From Scilla litardierei (Eukaryota > Streptophyta > Magnoliopsida > Asparagales > Asparagaceae): a DNA stretch of 64,000 bases. This document shows positions 54,661 through 64,000 of this stretch, piece after piece. A program made the translations under genes and the position numbers. Position 1 is the first letter of the stretch, and each line of letters begins with the position of its first letter. Where the stretch lies: positions 12,143,860 through 12,207,859 of the forward strand of contig CM061130.1 of assembly GCA_030789695.1 (NCBI GenBank). The letters run 5' to 3'. The notes below the pieces were generated by a model, which was given only the letters and a program-made list of their open reading frames with translations, did not search any database and was not told the DNA's origin.

Positions 54661-56102
54661 CTAAACCAAAAAAATAATATAGGACTGAGTGTCGTCAGGT
54701 GCTGCAGAGGAAGAAGGCTCTGGCACAGCAGGGGTATCCTCTGAAGTAGGGTCAACAGCAGCAGCAGCAGCAACAACAACACCAGCATCAGCAGCAACAT
54801 CAGTGACGGTGGGCTGAGGAGGCTCATGAGGCTGAGGAGGGACAAATCGTCGCAGATGCTCAGGGAAGGGTATTCCCTGATGCTGGAAGGATATGGAGAG
54901 CAACTCATAAATACCAGACATCATCTGACGAAGAGAGTCAGATGCTGGAGGAGCAGAGGAGGATGGCTGGTCAGCTGGATGAAGAGTAGAGGAAGATGGA
55001 TCTGAAATTGATTTCCTCTTCTTCGATGCAGACTGCAAGGCTGAAGAGGACTTTGCCTTGGCAGCAGCATCTAGGAGAGGAGCAAATGGCATGGGCTCAA
55101 AAGGAGACAAATCAATGCCAAAATGACGAAAAACACGAGTAAGGAGTCCACCATATGGAATGTGAAACGAGGAGGACGTGAACTCGACCTTGCCCATCCT
55201 ATCAAGGAGGACACCGGCCCAGTTCACGGGCATGCCAGAGAAAATAGCATACATACACTTCAGAATCTCCTGAGATGGCTGGTCAGACAATCCATACTTC
55301 GGCAGGATGTTGGACTTCACCACTAGGTGAACAGCCCAACCCCTAGCCGAAAACATGGATGACATAATCCCAGAATCTAGCGCTGAAGGTATCTCTCGAA
55401 ACATATCCCGGAGGACAGACTGGTTAAGATCGTCAATATCTGAGATGCAAATATCAGAGGAAAGGGAACCAACAGAGGGAATCCTAAGGATAGTCCCTAG
55501 GAGAAAGGGAGTAATCTGGATGTGGGTTCCCTGAACTATGGTATCAAGGGTGCCGGTAGTCGAATACTCACCGCGAACGCGGTTAGCATAGAGGAGCTTC
55601 ACCAGAAATGGGTAGGCTCTAGGGGACTCGCTCTGAGAGAAGCGAAAAAGATCGGCCAGGTAAGTAGAAGATAAGATGTCAGAAAGTCTCTCAGCGGTGA
55701 AGGCGGTGAAAGCAATGTACCGCTCCCTGAGAAGCGTGATCCCTATAAGAGAGTGATATTTTTCCAAGCAAAGATCATCTCAGCAAATAGGAACTAGGGG
55801 ATCAGAGGGAGGTACGACAGGAGGCTCTTCTGAAGAACTCAAAGCTGAAGGAGATAGATGGGGAGTGTCAGCAGTAGGCTCATGATGGTAAGACCAATGC
55901 GCTTCCGCTGACGCTGGATCAGGGGCTCAGCATCGGAAGACATTGCTGAAGGAGAGTAACCATGGGAAGAAGAATGCAAAGGAGACTTGGCATGCTTGAT
56001 TCGGGCTTTGTAGGGTTTATTTTTCTTGACTAAAGGTTTCTTGGGTGCCCTAGGACGCTTAGGAGCAACGATTTTCTCTTTTCCCTTGGTTTTGGGTGCC
56101 AT
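54661..56102 (-). pseudogene. Copia C extra ORF (plant transposon-associated protein)
   Basis: ATG at 56102 opens M-A-P-K-T-K-G-K-E-K with a long Lys/Arg/Pro-rich, nuclear-signal-like stretch. A frameshift near 55895 and a TGA at 55780-55782 precede a clean 368-codon frame (55767-54661). Its globular part has F-T-A-E-R-L, Y-P-F-L-V-K-L-L-Y-A-N, I-Q-I-T-P-F-L-L-G, K-C-M-Y-A-I-F-S-G-M-P-V-N-W-A and P-Y-G-G-L-L-T-R-V-F. This matches the domain often annotated in plants as putative plant transposon protein (I believe PF20167), and the extra ORF of Copia A. The tail is Ser/Pro/Ala-rich with a short helix. No signal peptide or membrane anchor, so not an obvious envelope protein. Its role is unknown. 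Confidence 0.75.
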
Positions 56103-56340
56103 GGAATCGAGAGATAGAGAAACGATAGTCGAAGAAATCGAAAGACACAAATCGAACGAAGGACTTGAGAGAGAGAGAGAGAGTCAAACCAAGTGGAGAA
56201 GGTGCGAAGACTCAATAACAAAGCAATCGACGAGCGGGAAGGCGGAGATCGACGACAACGGCTGAGAAAAGAGCAGGAAGTCGAAGCGATTCAATCAGAG
56301 GAGAGAGAAGATCGTGGCTTGAAATGTAACGTCTCGCTCA
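56103..56340 (-). other. Leader of the Copia C extra ORF
   Basis: On the minus strand a CT-rich leader, including a (CT) run at about 56166-56182, directly precedes the ATG. It resembles a host gene 5' leader. Confidence 0.45.
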
Positions 56341-56349
56341 ATATAAAAG
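56341..56349 (-). promoter_or_regulatory. Internal TATA-like box, Copia C
   Basis: Minus strand CTTTTATAT, between the internal motif cluster and the extra ORF leader. Plausible rather than canonical: the better TATAAAA reads on the plus strand. Confidence 0.4.
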
Positions 56350-56416
56350 TTGGGGAAATAATCTGGGCCGTTGGATCAATGAATCGATGGCTCCGATCAA
56401 AGCACTTGAACCGTCT

Positions 56417-56790
56417 CAACAGTAGACAGTCGACTGATGAACAGAAGTCAGTCGACTGGATGAAGTGATAAAAATACATCTCAGAAAGAGAGGCAGTCGA
56501 CTGGCAAGTAACATGCAGTCGCCTATCCGTTGGATAGTCGACTGGAAGGTACGCAGCAGTCAACTGGCCGAGAATCAATATAGTTCATCAAAAAGACAGA
56601 TAGTACTGTAAAAATTTCGACAGATAGTACAGTCGTCTAATGACCAAAATGCAGTCGCCTGTTAAACCAACAGTCGACTGTAAAATAGTCATCAGTCATC
56701 TATGAGAAAGAATTAAGATTCTGACTGAGAATATAGAGTAGGGCAGTCGACTGTTAAAGGAAAGACAGTCGTCTGTCCTGGTCCAGAAAT
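56417..56790 (-). promoter_or_regulatory. Internal CAGTCGACTG cluster, Copia C
   Basis: About 11 copies of the LTR unit outside the LTRs (for example 56428-56437, 56448-56457 and 56485-56494), ending about 315 bp upstream of the extra ORF ATG. The rest of the LTR sequence is not duplicated with it. Confidence 0.75.
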
Positions 56791-57044
56791 GCACAGTGAG
56801 ATAGAAATCCAAAGGATACGAACACTCACCCTAGGACTTATACTCTAATCACAAATACATCGTAAAAACAATGTAAAAACAATAAATCCATTGAAACAGA
56901 AATCGCTACAATTAATCTCAGAAACTCATGAAATCAAATAACTCTCAATTGCTTTTCTTAAACTCATATATATAATAAAGCACATGAAGATATGCAACAA
57001 AATGATATGAGCTCAAAAAGTGTTATAACATGAATGTTGAGCTT
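56791..57044 (-). other. Spacer after Copia C pol
   Basis: AT-rich; no gene. Separates the RNase H stop (57045) from the internal motif cluster. Confidence 0.5.
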
Positions 57045-59060
57045 CTAGATTTCAGATTCACACATAATTCCTAATTCTCCACGCAACCTCACAAATGAAT
57101 CTTCTTTAAGAGGTTTAGTGAAGATATCAGCAATTTGTTTTTGGGTTTCAATGTACTCTAAGATGATGTCCTTCTTAGCTACATGATCATTTATGAAATG
57201 GTGTCTCACGTCTATGTGTTTGGTACGGGAGTGGTGTACTGGGTTCTTGAAAAGACAAATAGCACTTTGATTATCAACCATGATAGGGCAAGTATCACAA
57301 TTGACACCATAGTCACTAAGTGTGTGTCTCATCTAAAGAACTTGTGCACATGCAAGACCCGCGGTAATATATTCCGCTTCAGTCGTGGACAATGACACTA
57401 AATTCTGTTTCCTAGAAAACTAAGAAACTAAGGAATTTCCTAAGAAATGGCAAGTGCCACTAGTACTTTTCCTGTCGGACTTGCATCGAGCAAAGTCGGC
57501 ATCACTATATGAGATTAACTCATATGTGCTAGACTTAGGGTAAAGTAACCCATAATCTAGAGACTGATTGAGATTGCGAAATATTCGTTTGACTGCAATC
57601 AAGTGTGACTCCTTAGGTCTAGCTTGATATCTAGCACAAAGGCATACAGAAAACATGATATCGGGCCTACTAGCGGTTAAGTAAAGTAAGCTACCGATCA
57701 TACCTCGATATAGACGAATGTCTACATCTTTTCCGCTTTCATCCTTGTGTAGATGAGTAGTAGTACTCATGGGAGTCCTTTTGCTCGAAGACGATTCCTT
57801 CCCGAATCGCTTAATAAGCTCCCCTGTGTACTTTGTTTGATGTATGAATATGCCATTCTCTATTTGTCGAATTTGCAATCCAAGGAAGTATGTGAGCTCT
57901 CCCATGTGGCTCATCTCAAACTCATCCTTCATAGACTTGGAAAATTCTTGACAAAGATTAAAGTTAGTAAAACCAAAAATAATATCGTCTATATAAACTT
58001 GAATCAAAATAATGTCATTTTCATAATATTTAATGAAGAGTGTAGAATCAACTTCTCCCATTTTAAAACCTAAATCCAAAAGAAAGGTCTTAAGTCGATC
58101 ATGCCAAGCTCTAGGAGCGTGTCTCAACCCATACAATGCTTTCTTAAGTTTGAAAACATGGTTTGGAACTTTTTCATGAATAAAACCGGGAGGTTGAGAA
58201 ACATATACTTCTTCATTGACAAACCCATTTAAAAATGCACTTTTAGCATCCATTTGATATATTTTAAAATTTTTATGGGATGCAAAAGATAACAGCAACC
58301 TAATAGCTTCTAACCTAGCTACGAGGGCAAAAGATTCTTCGAAATCAATACATTCCTTTTGCCGGTAGCCTTGAGCTACTAACCTTGCTTTGTTCCTTGT
58401 GATTACCTTGTTTTCATCCGTCTTGTTCTTGAAGATCCATTTAGTCCCAATGACTTGGTGACCACTTGGAAGAGGTACGAGTTCCCAAACTTCCTTTCTC
58501 TCGAATTGCATTAGTTCTTCTTCCATTGCCACTATCCAATAGCTATCCTCACAAGCTTCTTGGATGTTCTTTGGCTCAATGGTAGAGACAAATGCGCAAT
58601 GAGAGAATTCTTCAATTCTCGACCTCGTTTGAACACCCACACCAATATCTCCAATTATTTGGTTATGGGGATGATTACGAACGGTCGGGTAAGCTTTGGG
58701 TATACCTGTATCACTAGAAACAACTTCAACAATTTCGTTAGAAGTGTTAGTCTCAACAATAGAATCATTAATCTTAACATTATTAAGAGAATCACAAAGA
58801 GTATCTACACTATCATCATCAACATGAGGAAAATCAAAATCTTCATAGAAAGATACGTGAAGTGATTCCTCAATCGTTGAAGAAGTTTTGTTGTATATCC
58901 GGTAGGCTTTGCTACGTGTGGAATATCCAACAAAAATTCCTTCATCGGATCTTGGCTCAAATTTATCTAAGTTACCAAATGTGTTCTTTATAAAACAGTT
59001 TGAACCAAAAATACGAAAATACTTCACTTGAGGCTTTTTGTTGTAAAACAACTCAAACAT
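57045..59060 (-). pseudogene. pol: Copia C reverse transcriptase and RNase H
   Basis: The 546-codon frame 59060-57420 covers the integrase tail ([21 protein letters not shown]) and [22 protein letters not shown], the catalytic Y-I-D-D (usually Y-V-D-D) and [11 protein letters not shown]. RNase H starts [13 protein letters not shown] at 57420-57422 and another at 57333-57335 interrupt it; both stand where relatives have Trp (TGG), so both look like G-to-A changes. The last frame (57332-57045) holds V-D-N-Q-S-A-I-C-L and K-H-I-D-V-R-H-H-F, completing RNase H. The enzyme copies element RNA into DNA. Confidence 0.93.
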
Positions 59061-60240
59061 GTTTTGTTCGTACGGGGTCTCACTAGGATCCTATTGAGCA
59101 CATAACATGTCGTGTGCACCGCTTCTGCCCAAAATTATAGTCCTAAATGACTATCATGGAGCATAGTGCGAGTACACTCAATAAGAGTCATATTCTTTCT
59201 TTCTACAACACCATTTTGTGGTGGTGCACGAGGAAAGGAAAAATTATGAGTTATCCCGGTGTCATCACAAAACTTAGTAAAAGACTCATTCTCAAATTCT
59301 CCTCCATGATCACTACGAATAGTGATAATGGTGGATCCTAAAAGATTCTGAATCTTCTTTGCAAATTTGGTAAACTCTTCATAAGCTTCATTCTTATTAG
59401 TTAAGAATGAAACCCAAGTAAATCTAGAAAAGTCGTCGACGACAACTAATCCATAGTGAGCATTACCTAAAAAAGCGGTTCTAGTTGGCCCAAATAAATC
59501 TACATGAAGAAGTTCTAGGGGCCTCTTAGAAGTAATCCCTTCTTTAAGCTTAAATGAAGATTTACTTAGTTTACCTCTTTGACACGAATCACAAAAGTTT
59601 TTCTTATTAAAAGCAATCTTAGGAAAACCTTTGACTATATCATGCTTAGCTAACTTATGTAAGTGCTTGAAGTGAACATGACCAAAATGGCGATGCCATA
59701 ATAGTTGTTCACTTGTGTTAGCAACTAAGCAATGTTCTACAGTTTTAAGCAAGCTCAAATAATAAATATTTTTACGCCTAATACCAGAAAATAAAACATT
59801 TGAATCACAGTCAACAATTGTACACAATCCTTCTCCAAAGTTAACCTTGTAACCTTTGTCACAAAGTTGACTAATGGAAATGAGATTGTGACATAAACCA
59901 CTAACTAGAAATACATTAGTAATCAAGGGTTTTGAAGGATTACCGACAATACCTACTCCAATGATGGTTCCATTTTGATTACCTCCAAAAGTGATCGTTG
60001 CACCATCCTTGATGCTAATCACTTCGGAGAGCAATGAGGGATCTCCCGTCATATGTTTGGAGCAACCACTATCAAGAATCCATCCTTTACCTTTAGAGCT
60101 AATAAGACCTTTGTTGCTCTTCTTCTTTCTCTTGGGTACCTATATGATATACCATAAGCTTATGGTACCCAATGTTTGTTGGGTCCAAGGGGATTAGCCC
60201 TTTGGAAGCCAAGTCTAAGTGGACTTCTGTTTCCCAACAT
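59061..60240 (-). pseudogene. pol: Copia C protease and integrase
   Basis: The open frame extends upstream of the ATG at 60052 to about 60240 and contains the protease active site W-I-L-D-S-G-C-S-K-H-M-T (Asp codon 60071-60073). Downstream are the integrase HHCC finger (L-W-H-R-H-F-G-H-V...C-D-S-C) and core D-D-E (H-V-D-L-F-G-P, R-S-D-H-G-G-E-F, N-G-V-V-E-R-K-N). It ends at 59135 after H-D-S-H-L-G-L; a frameshift separates it from F-W-A-E-A-V and the RT frame. No start codon is expected, as it is part of a Gag-Pol polyprotein. Confidence 0.92.
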
Positions 60241-60952
60241 AATTACTATTTCTTATCATATCATGAAAATATGAATCAACATAAGTATTCTTATCATTTA
60301 GACTAGTGTCCTTAGGACCCCAAATAGTGTAAATCTTGGGAGTCCTTTTCCTAGTTGCATGCATATGTGTTGGATTTCTATGTGGTGCATGCTTCTTAGG
60401 AACATGATTTCTAGAATAGAGATGTGGAGGAGGATATGCATTGTACATTCTAGGATGATATGTATGCTTGGGAACATGCATGTTGCATGAAGCATATGGA
60501 TCATGCATGACATGTGGAGGATGACCATACATGTATGAATGATGTGTATGAGCATACGGGTGTATAGGAGCACGTACATGAGAATTTCTCATGTGTGGAT
60601 TTGTACGTGTTCGTGGGTGTGGAGCATAAAAAGTGTCATGATTATCCACTTGTGAAGTAGGAGGTTTCCTACGTGGATGAGTGTTAGTGTACATATAAGC
60701 ATGGCCTTGCTTTTGGTTTCCATCCTTAGTGGGTTTCTTGTCAAAAGAAAGAGAATGTGAAGTGGTGACATTCTTGGTAGTATTACTACCTATAGTGTCT
60801 TTGACACCACTTGTGGATGCACCGGAGGAAGGCCTCACAAAATCTATAGTGACACCACTATAGAAGGTGCGATCATTGGATGCATTCGCATTCACAAACC
60901 CAAGACCAACACAATGTGTGGCCGGAAATTGGTTTGCAAGAAAATCATCCAA
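60215..60952 (-). pseudogene. Copia C Gag/Pol linker, His/Tyr/Pro-rich
   Basis: A 245-codon frame between the Gag coiled coil and protease. The middle is packed with His, Tyr, Pro, Met and Asn (such as H-T-H-H-S-Y-M-Y-G-H-P-P-H, H-V-P-K-H-T-Y-H-P-R-M-Y), with over 30 His. No CCHC knuckle is seen in this linker, where some relatives have a second one. It ends near Y-T-I-W-G-P-K, like the W-V-P-K border motif, then a frameshift leads to the protease frame. Confidence 0.7.
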
Positions 60953-62530
60953 TTGTCCTTTTTCCCTTATTGAATCTCACAATTCGGGAGGACATGAGCT
61001 CATATTTCTCCTTTAAAGAAGAAATGTTGGTATCCAAGGTGGACACCTTTGCTTTGAGCTCGTGCACTTGAGTTTTAAGAGAATCATTCTCTAAACTCAA
61101 TTGTGTGTGTCGTGTAACTATATCACTATTATCCTTAGGATGTGTTTGATCTAGTTGAGATTTGAGGGAATTCACCTCATCTCTCAAAGTGACATTTTGA
61201 GAAGCTAAGTTTGCTTTCTCAAGAGTTAAAGTATCAACAATGGTGTCATTGTTGATAATGCATGGAATGGATGACTTGATAATATTCAATTTCTTTAAGC
61301 TAGAATACTTAAGCATTAAAGATTGGTATTTAGCAAATAGTTCTTCATTAGCAATGCGAAGTTCATCCATTGTTACCTCGGTTTCGTCCATGTCGGAGTC
61401 ACTCTCATCGGGGAGTGGGTCTTCTAGGGCCATGAAACACATGTGGGCGCTCTCACCCTTCTCATCATTGGAATCACTCGATGATTCATCACTTGAGTCG
61501 TCGAATGTACCTACGAGTCATTTCTTCTTGTCTCTCTTGTTCTTATCGGACTTGTGGTACTTCGGTGCCTTCCACTTCTCTTTGTTCTTTAGCATTGGGA
61601 ATCCCTCTTGATGTGCCCTGGCTTATTACATTTATAGCAAAGAGAGGAAGTAGCATTAGTAGACTCAAAACATTTGTTGGAGGGAAATTTACCTTTGCGG
61701 AAGAAGCGTTGGAACTTCTTCGCCATTTGGGCCATTTCACCCAAATCCATCTCGTTCTCGGATTCATCACTATCGGAGGATGATGAATTGCTGTTGAATG
61801 CCAAAGCTTTCTTCTTGGCCTCCGAGGGATTCATCATTGCTCGAATCTTTAATCGGTTCTCTTGTCTTACCTCATAAGACATGAGAGTCCCGATAAGATT
61901 CACCACGGTGTAGTTCTTCAAGTCATTGACCTCCTCGATGGCGATCGCTCTTCTTTCCCATTTGGAGGTCATTCCCATGATGATCTTCCTTACATTATCA
62001 AGTTCGGAATATATTTGGCCAAGGGTTTCCAATTCATTGATGATGTCGGTAAAACATCCGTACATCGATGCAATGCTCTCATTATCCTGCATATGAAACA
62101 AATCGAAGTTTTGCACGGTAACATATAACTTTGAAAGTTTTACCTTATTCATTCCCTCATGGGTAACGATGAGATGGTTCCAAATTTGATATGCACTCTT
62201 ACATGTGCATATCTTGTTGAACTCATTCGGGTCCAACGCACAATGAAGAGCGTTCATTGCCTTAGCGTTGTTGACCTCGGTGGTTTTCTCGGAAGACGTC
62301 CATTTGTTGAAATCTACTTCGGTGGGCTCGACATATTCCTTGTGGAGGTTTCTCCAAAGCGAAGCACTCCTAAGGAATGTCTCCATCCTGCATTTCCAAT
62401 AGCTAAAATTTGTACCATTGAAACACGGAGGGCGCACCGTAGATTGACCTTCGAAAAGTGTGGACGCTCCATCACGATCGTGATTGTTGTACGAAGGCGG
62501 AGGAGGAACGTTGTTGTTGTTGGATGCCAT
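60945..62530 (-). pseudogene. gag: Copia C Gag (UBN2-type) with zinc knuckle frameshift
   Basis: ATG at 62530, after the PBS, opens M-A-S-N-N-N-N-V; the in-frame ATG at 62557 overlaps the PBS and is rejected. UBN2 core: V-R-P-P-C-F-N-G-T-N-F-S-Y-W-K and A-Y-Q-I-W-N-H-L-I-V-T-H-E-G. The zinc knuckle C-Y-K-C-N-K-P-G-H-I-K-R-D loses its last Cys through an apparent one-base deletion near 61600. A TGA near 61518 follows in the shifted frame, then a long coiled coil (61442-60945). Confidence 0.88.
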
Positions 62531-62544
62531 AGATATAACCTTGC

Positions 62545-62556
62545 GCTCTGATACCA
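62545..62556 (-). other. PBS, Copia C
   Basis: Minus strand TGGTATCAGAGC, two bases from the 5' LTR end. Confidence 0.95.
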
Positions 62557-62558
62557 AT

Positions 62559-64000
62559 TGTAAGGACCCTATCTATGGGAAAAACACTAGAAGGGGGGTT
62601 GAATAGTGTTTATGCAAATTTAAAAGGAATTTACACCAAATAAAATGCAATCCAACAAATATTGCGGAATAGAAAAACAACCCAAAAAGAGAAACAATTG
62701 CAAACACAATTATGTTTCTAGGGTTCGGATTATCCAAGTCAACTCCCGACTTGTTCCCGGTAATCCTACGTCCCTTCCACCCGGATACCACAGGATACTC
62801 AAGTTAGAACCCTAACTTGAGGTTCCCTTAAAACCCACTTGTAGCAACCCTACAAGTGCAATCGAATATAATCGATGTCCTTAACTCCCACAACTTGGAA
62901 GCAAGCAAAACCACTCTCACAACCGAGAGCAAATCTCAAATAACGAAAGTTATGAAATAATGAAAACAACACTTACAATCACCTATGCCTTGAAGTAGAA
63001 CTTGAAGGAGGAGTGTGATGTGTGTTGGAGAACTCTCTTGGAAGAGAGGAGAAGCCCTTTCTCTTGACTGCACCAATTGCCTAGAGGATCACTCTTTGGT
63101 TCTAGGTTGGAGAGCAAGAGATCAAAGCTTGGAATTTCTTAGGGCTTTGGATTTGAGAGCTTTAAACTTTAGAATCAAAGCTTAGAATGAAAACTTGGAA
63201 GAATTGGTCAGAATTGGTAACCTCTCAATGGAACAGTAGAAGCCCCATTTATAGGTTTCACAAATCCACAAAACAGTTTAGGCAAAAACCCAATTAGAAT
63301 CCGTGAGAAAAATCTCAACGGATAGAATCTGAACTCGCGACAGTCGACTGTTGAACAATCCACAGTCGACTGTTGCACAGTCGGCAAGGGTAGGTGAGAA
63401 TTCATAACGATAACTTACCACGTGGACAGTCGACTGATGAAGCAAAGACAGTCGACTGTTAAACCAACAGGTGACTGTAATTACTTCTACAGGTGACTGG
63501 CCGAAAGATGAGTAAGTTAGAATAATACTGGAAATCTCACAAGTAACAGGACAGACGACTGATACAGATAATACAGTCGACTGTTAATCAGAACAGGTGA
63601 CTGTAAATCCTTATATAGACGACTGTCAAATACTCTGAGAATTTCCAGAGAGCTGAGTCAATGAAATGACTCACAAACAGACGACTGTTGCAGCATAGAC
63701 AGTCGACTGATCCAAGAGACAGTCGACTGTATATACAGCATTAGTCGACTGGCCGTAAAAGTCAGATCAAACAAAGTTTGGGCAAAGGATAGACGGGTGA
63801 CTGATTTACAAAACACAGTCGACTGTCACTTGGACAGGCGCATGTGAATCGTTCATCAGTAGCCTGTGCGAAATAATCAGAGAAGGCCCAAAACTATATT
63901 GTACAAGTCTGTGCATAACAGGTGACTGTAGAACAAAACACAGTCGACTGTTTTTGAGACAGGCGACTGTAAACTGTTAAGCAGTCAACTGTTATAAACA
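62559..64000 (-). repeat. Copia C 5' LTR (partial, cut by window end)
   Basis: Near-identical to 51985-53424. TATA box at 63247-63254, motif cluster 63338-63990. Expected to end about 385 bp past the window. Confidence 0.95.

Larger units (their letters stand above)
51985..64000 (-). mobile_element. Copia C, near full-length, with extra ORF (5' LTR cut by window end)
   Basis: 3' LTR 51985-53811, extra ORF, RNase H, RT, integrase, protease, gag, PBS 62545-62556, then 5' LTR from 62559 to beyond 64000. All coding parts are present but each has stops or frameshifts. The left flank is GCCTT; the partner duplication lies outside the window. Confidence 0.95.

Noticed and set aside
54661..56102. 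Envelope gene of a plant retrovirus-like element
   Set aside because: The position suits env, but no signal peptide, transmembrane segment or cleavage site is visible, and the sequence matches the plant transposon-associated domain instead.

Overview
The window is plant nuclear DNA, almost certainly from an angiosperm and probably a eudicot. It is a deep nest of LTR retrotransposons with typical plant features: tRNA-iMet type Copia primer-binding sites, tRNA-Asp type Gypsy primer-binding sites, a DUF659/hAT transposon and small hAT-like MITEs. There is only one recognisable host gene, the first five coding exons of an RGLG-type (copine-domain RING) E3 ubiquitin ligase on the minus strand at 25.5-28.5 kb. 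I cannot name the species.

Layout. 1-796: LTR fragment (+) of the same Copia family as the element at the right end (family C). 797-8061: Gypsy element E (+), with a 5' LTR interrupted by a Copia solo LTR (B), a tRNA-Asp-like PBS and a broken gag-like ORF. 8062-9752: orphan Gypsy LTR K (-). 9753-10361 and 23994-24560: halves of a minus-strand Gypsy remnant L, split by Copia element A (10362-23993, TSD GTTCC). Element A carries gag and an extra ORF but no pol, and itself hosts a 6.2-kb hAT element (15741-21914, TSD CTTTGAAT). 24.5-29.8 kb: the RGLG gene piece and MITEs. 29781-37704: LTR of a Tat-like Gypsy F (+), split by Copia D (30054-37137, TSD GACGT; gag only). 38072-48586: Gypsy G (-), gag-protease plus an extra ORF, no RT or integrase. 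48587-49897: integrase remnant (+), probably of F, cut by a 649-bp hAT-like MITE. 49898-51735: LTR and leader of Gypsy H (+). 51735-51984: minus-strand gag fragment. 51985-64000: Copia C (-), nearly full length, with gag, protease, integrase, RT, RNase H and an extra ORF, all damaged; its 5' LTR runs off the window.

Main observation. Seven LTR families here (both Copia and Gypsy) carry a cluster of short, mostly self-complementary CpG-core motifs immediately upstream of the LTR TATA box. Gypsy families share a CGRYCG core with family-specific arms; two of the three Copia families use a GTCGAC core. In the three elements that carry an extra ORF (A, C and G), the element's own motif occurs again inside the element, just upstream of that ORF, with a TATA-like box in between (clear in G, fair in C, weak in A). 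This suggests a second, internal promoter built from the same family-specific cis-motif and dedicated to the extra ORF. The extra ORFs of A and C are recognisably homologous. No element in the window looks intact enough to be autonomous.
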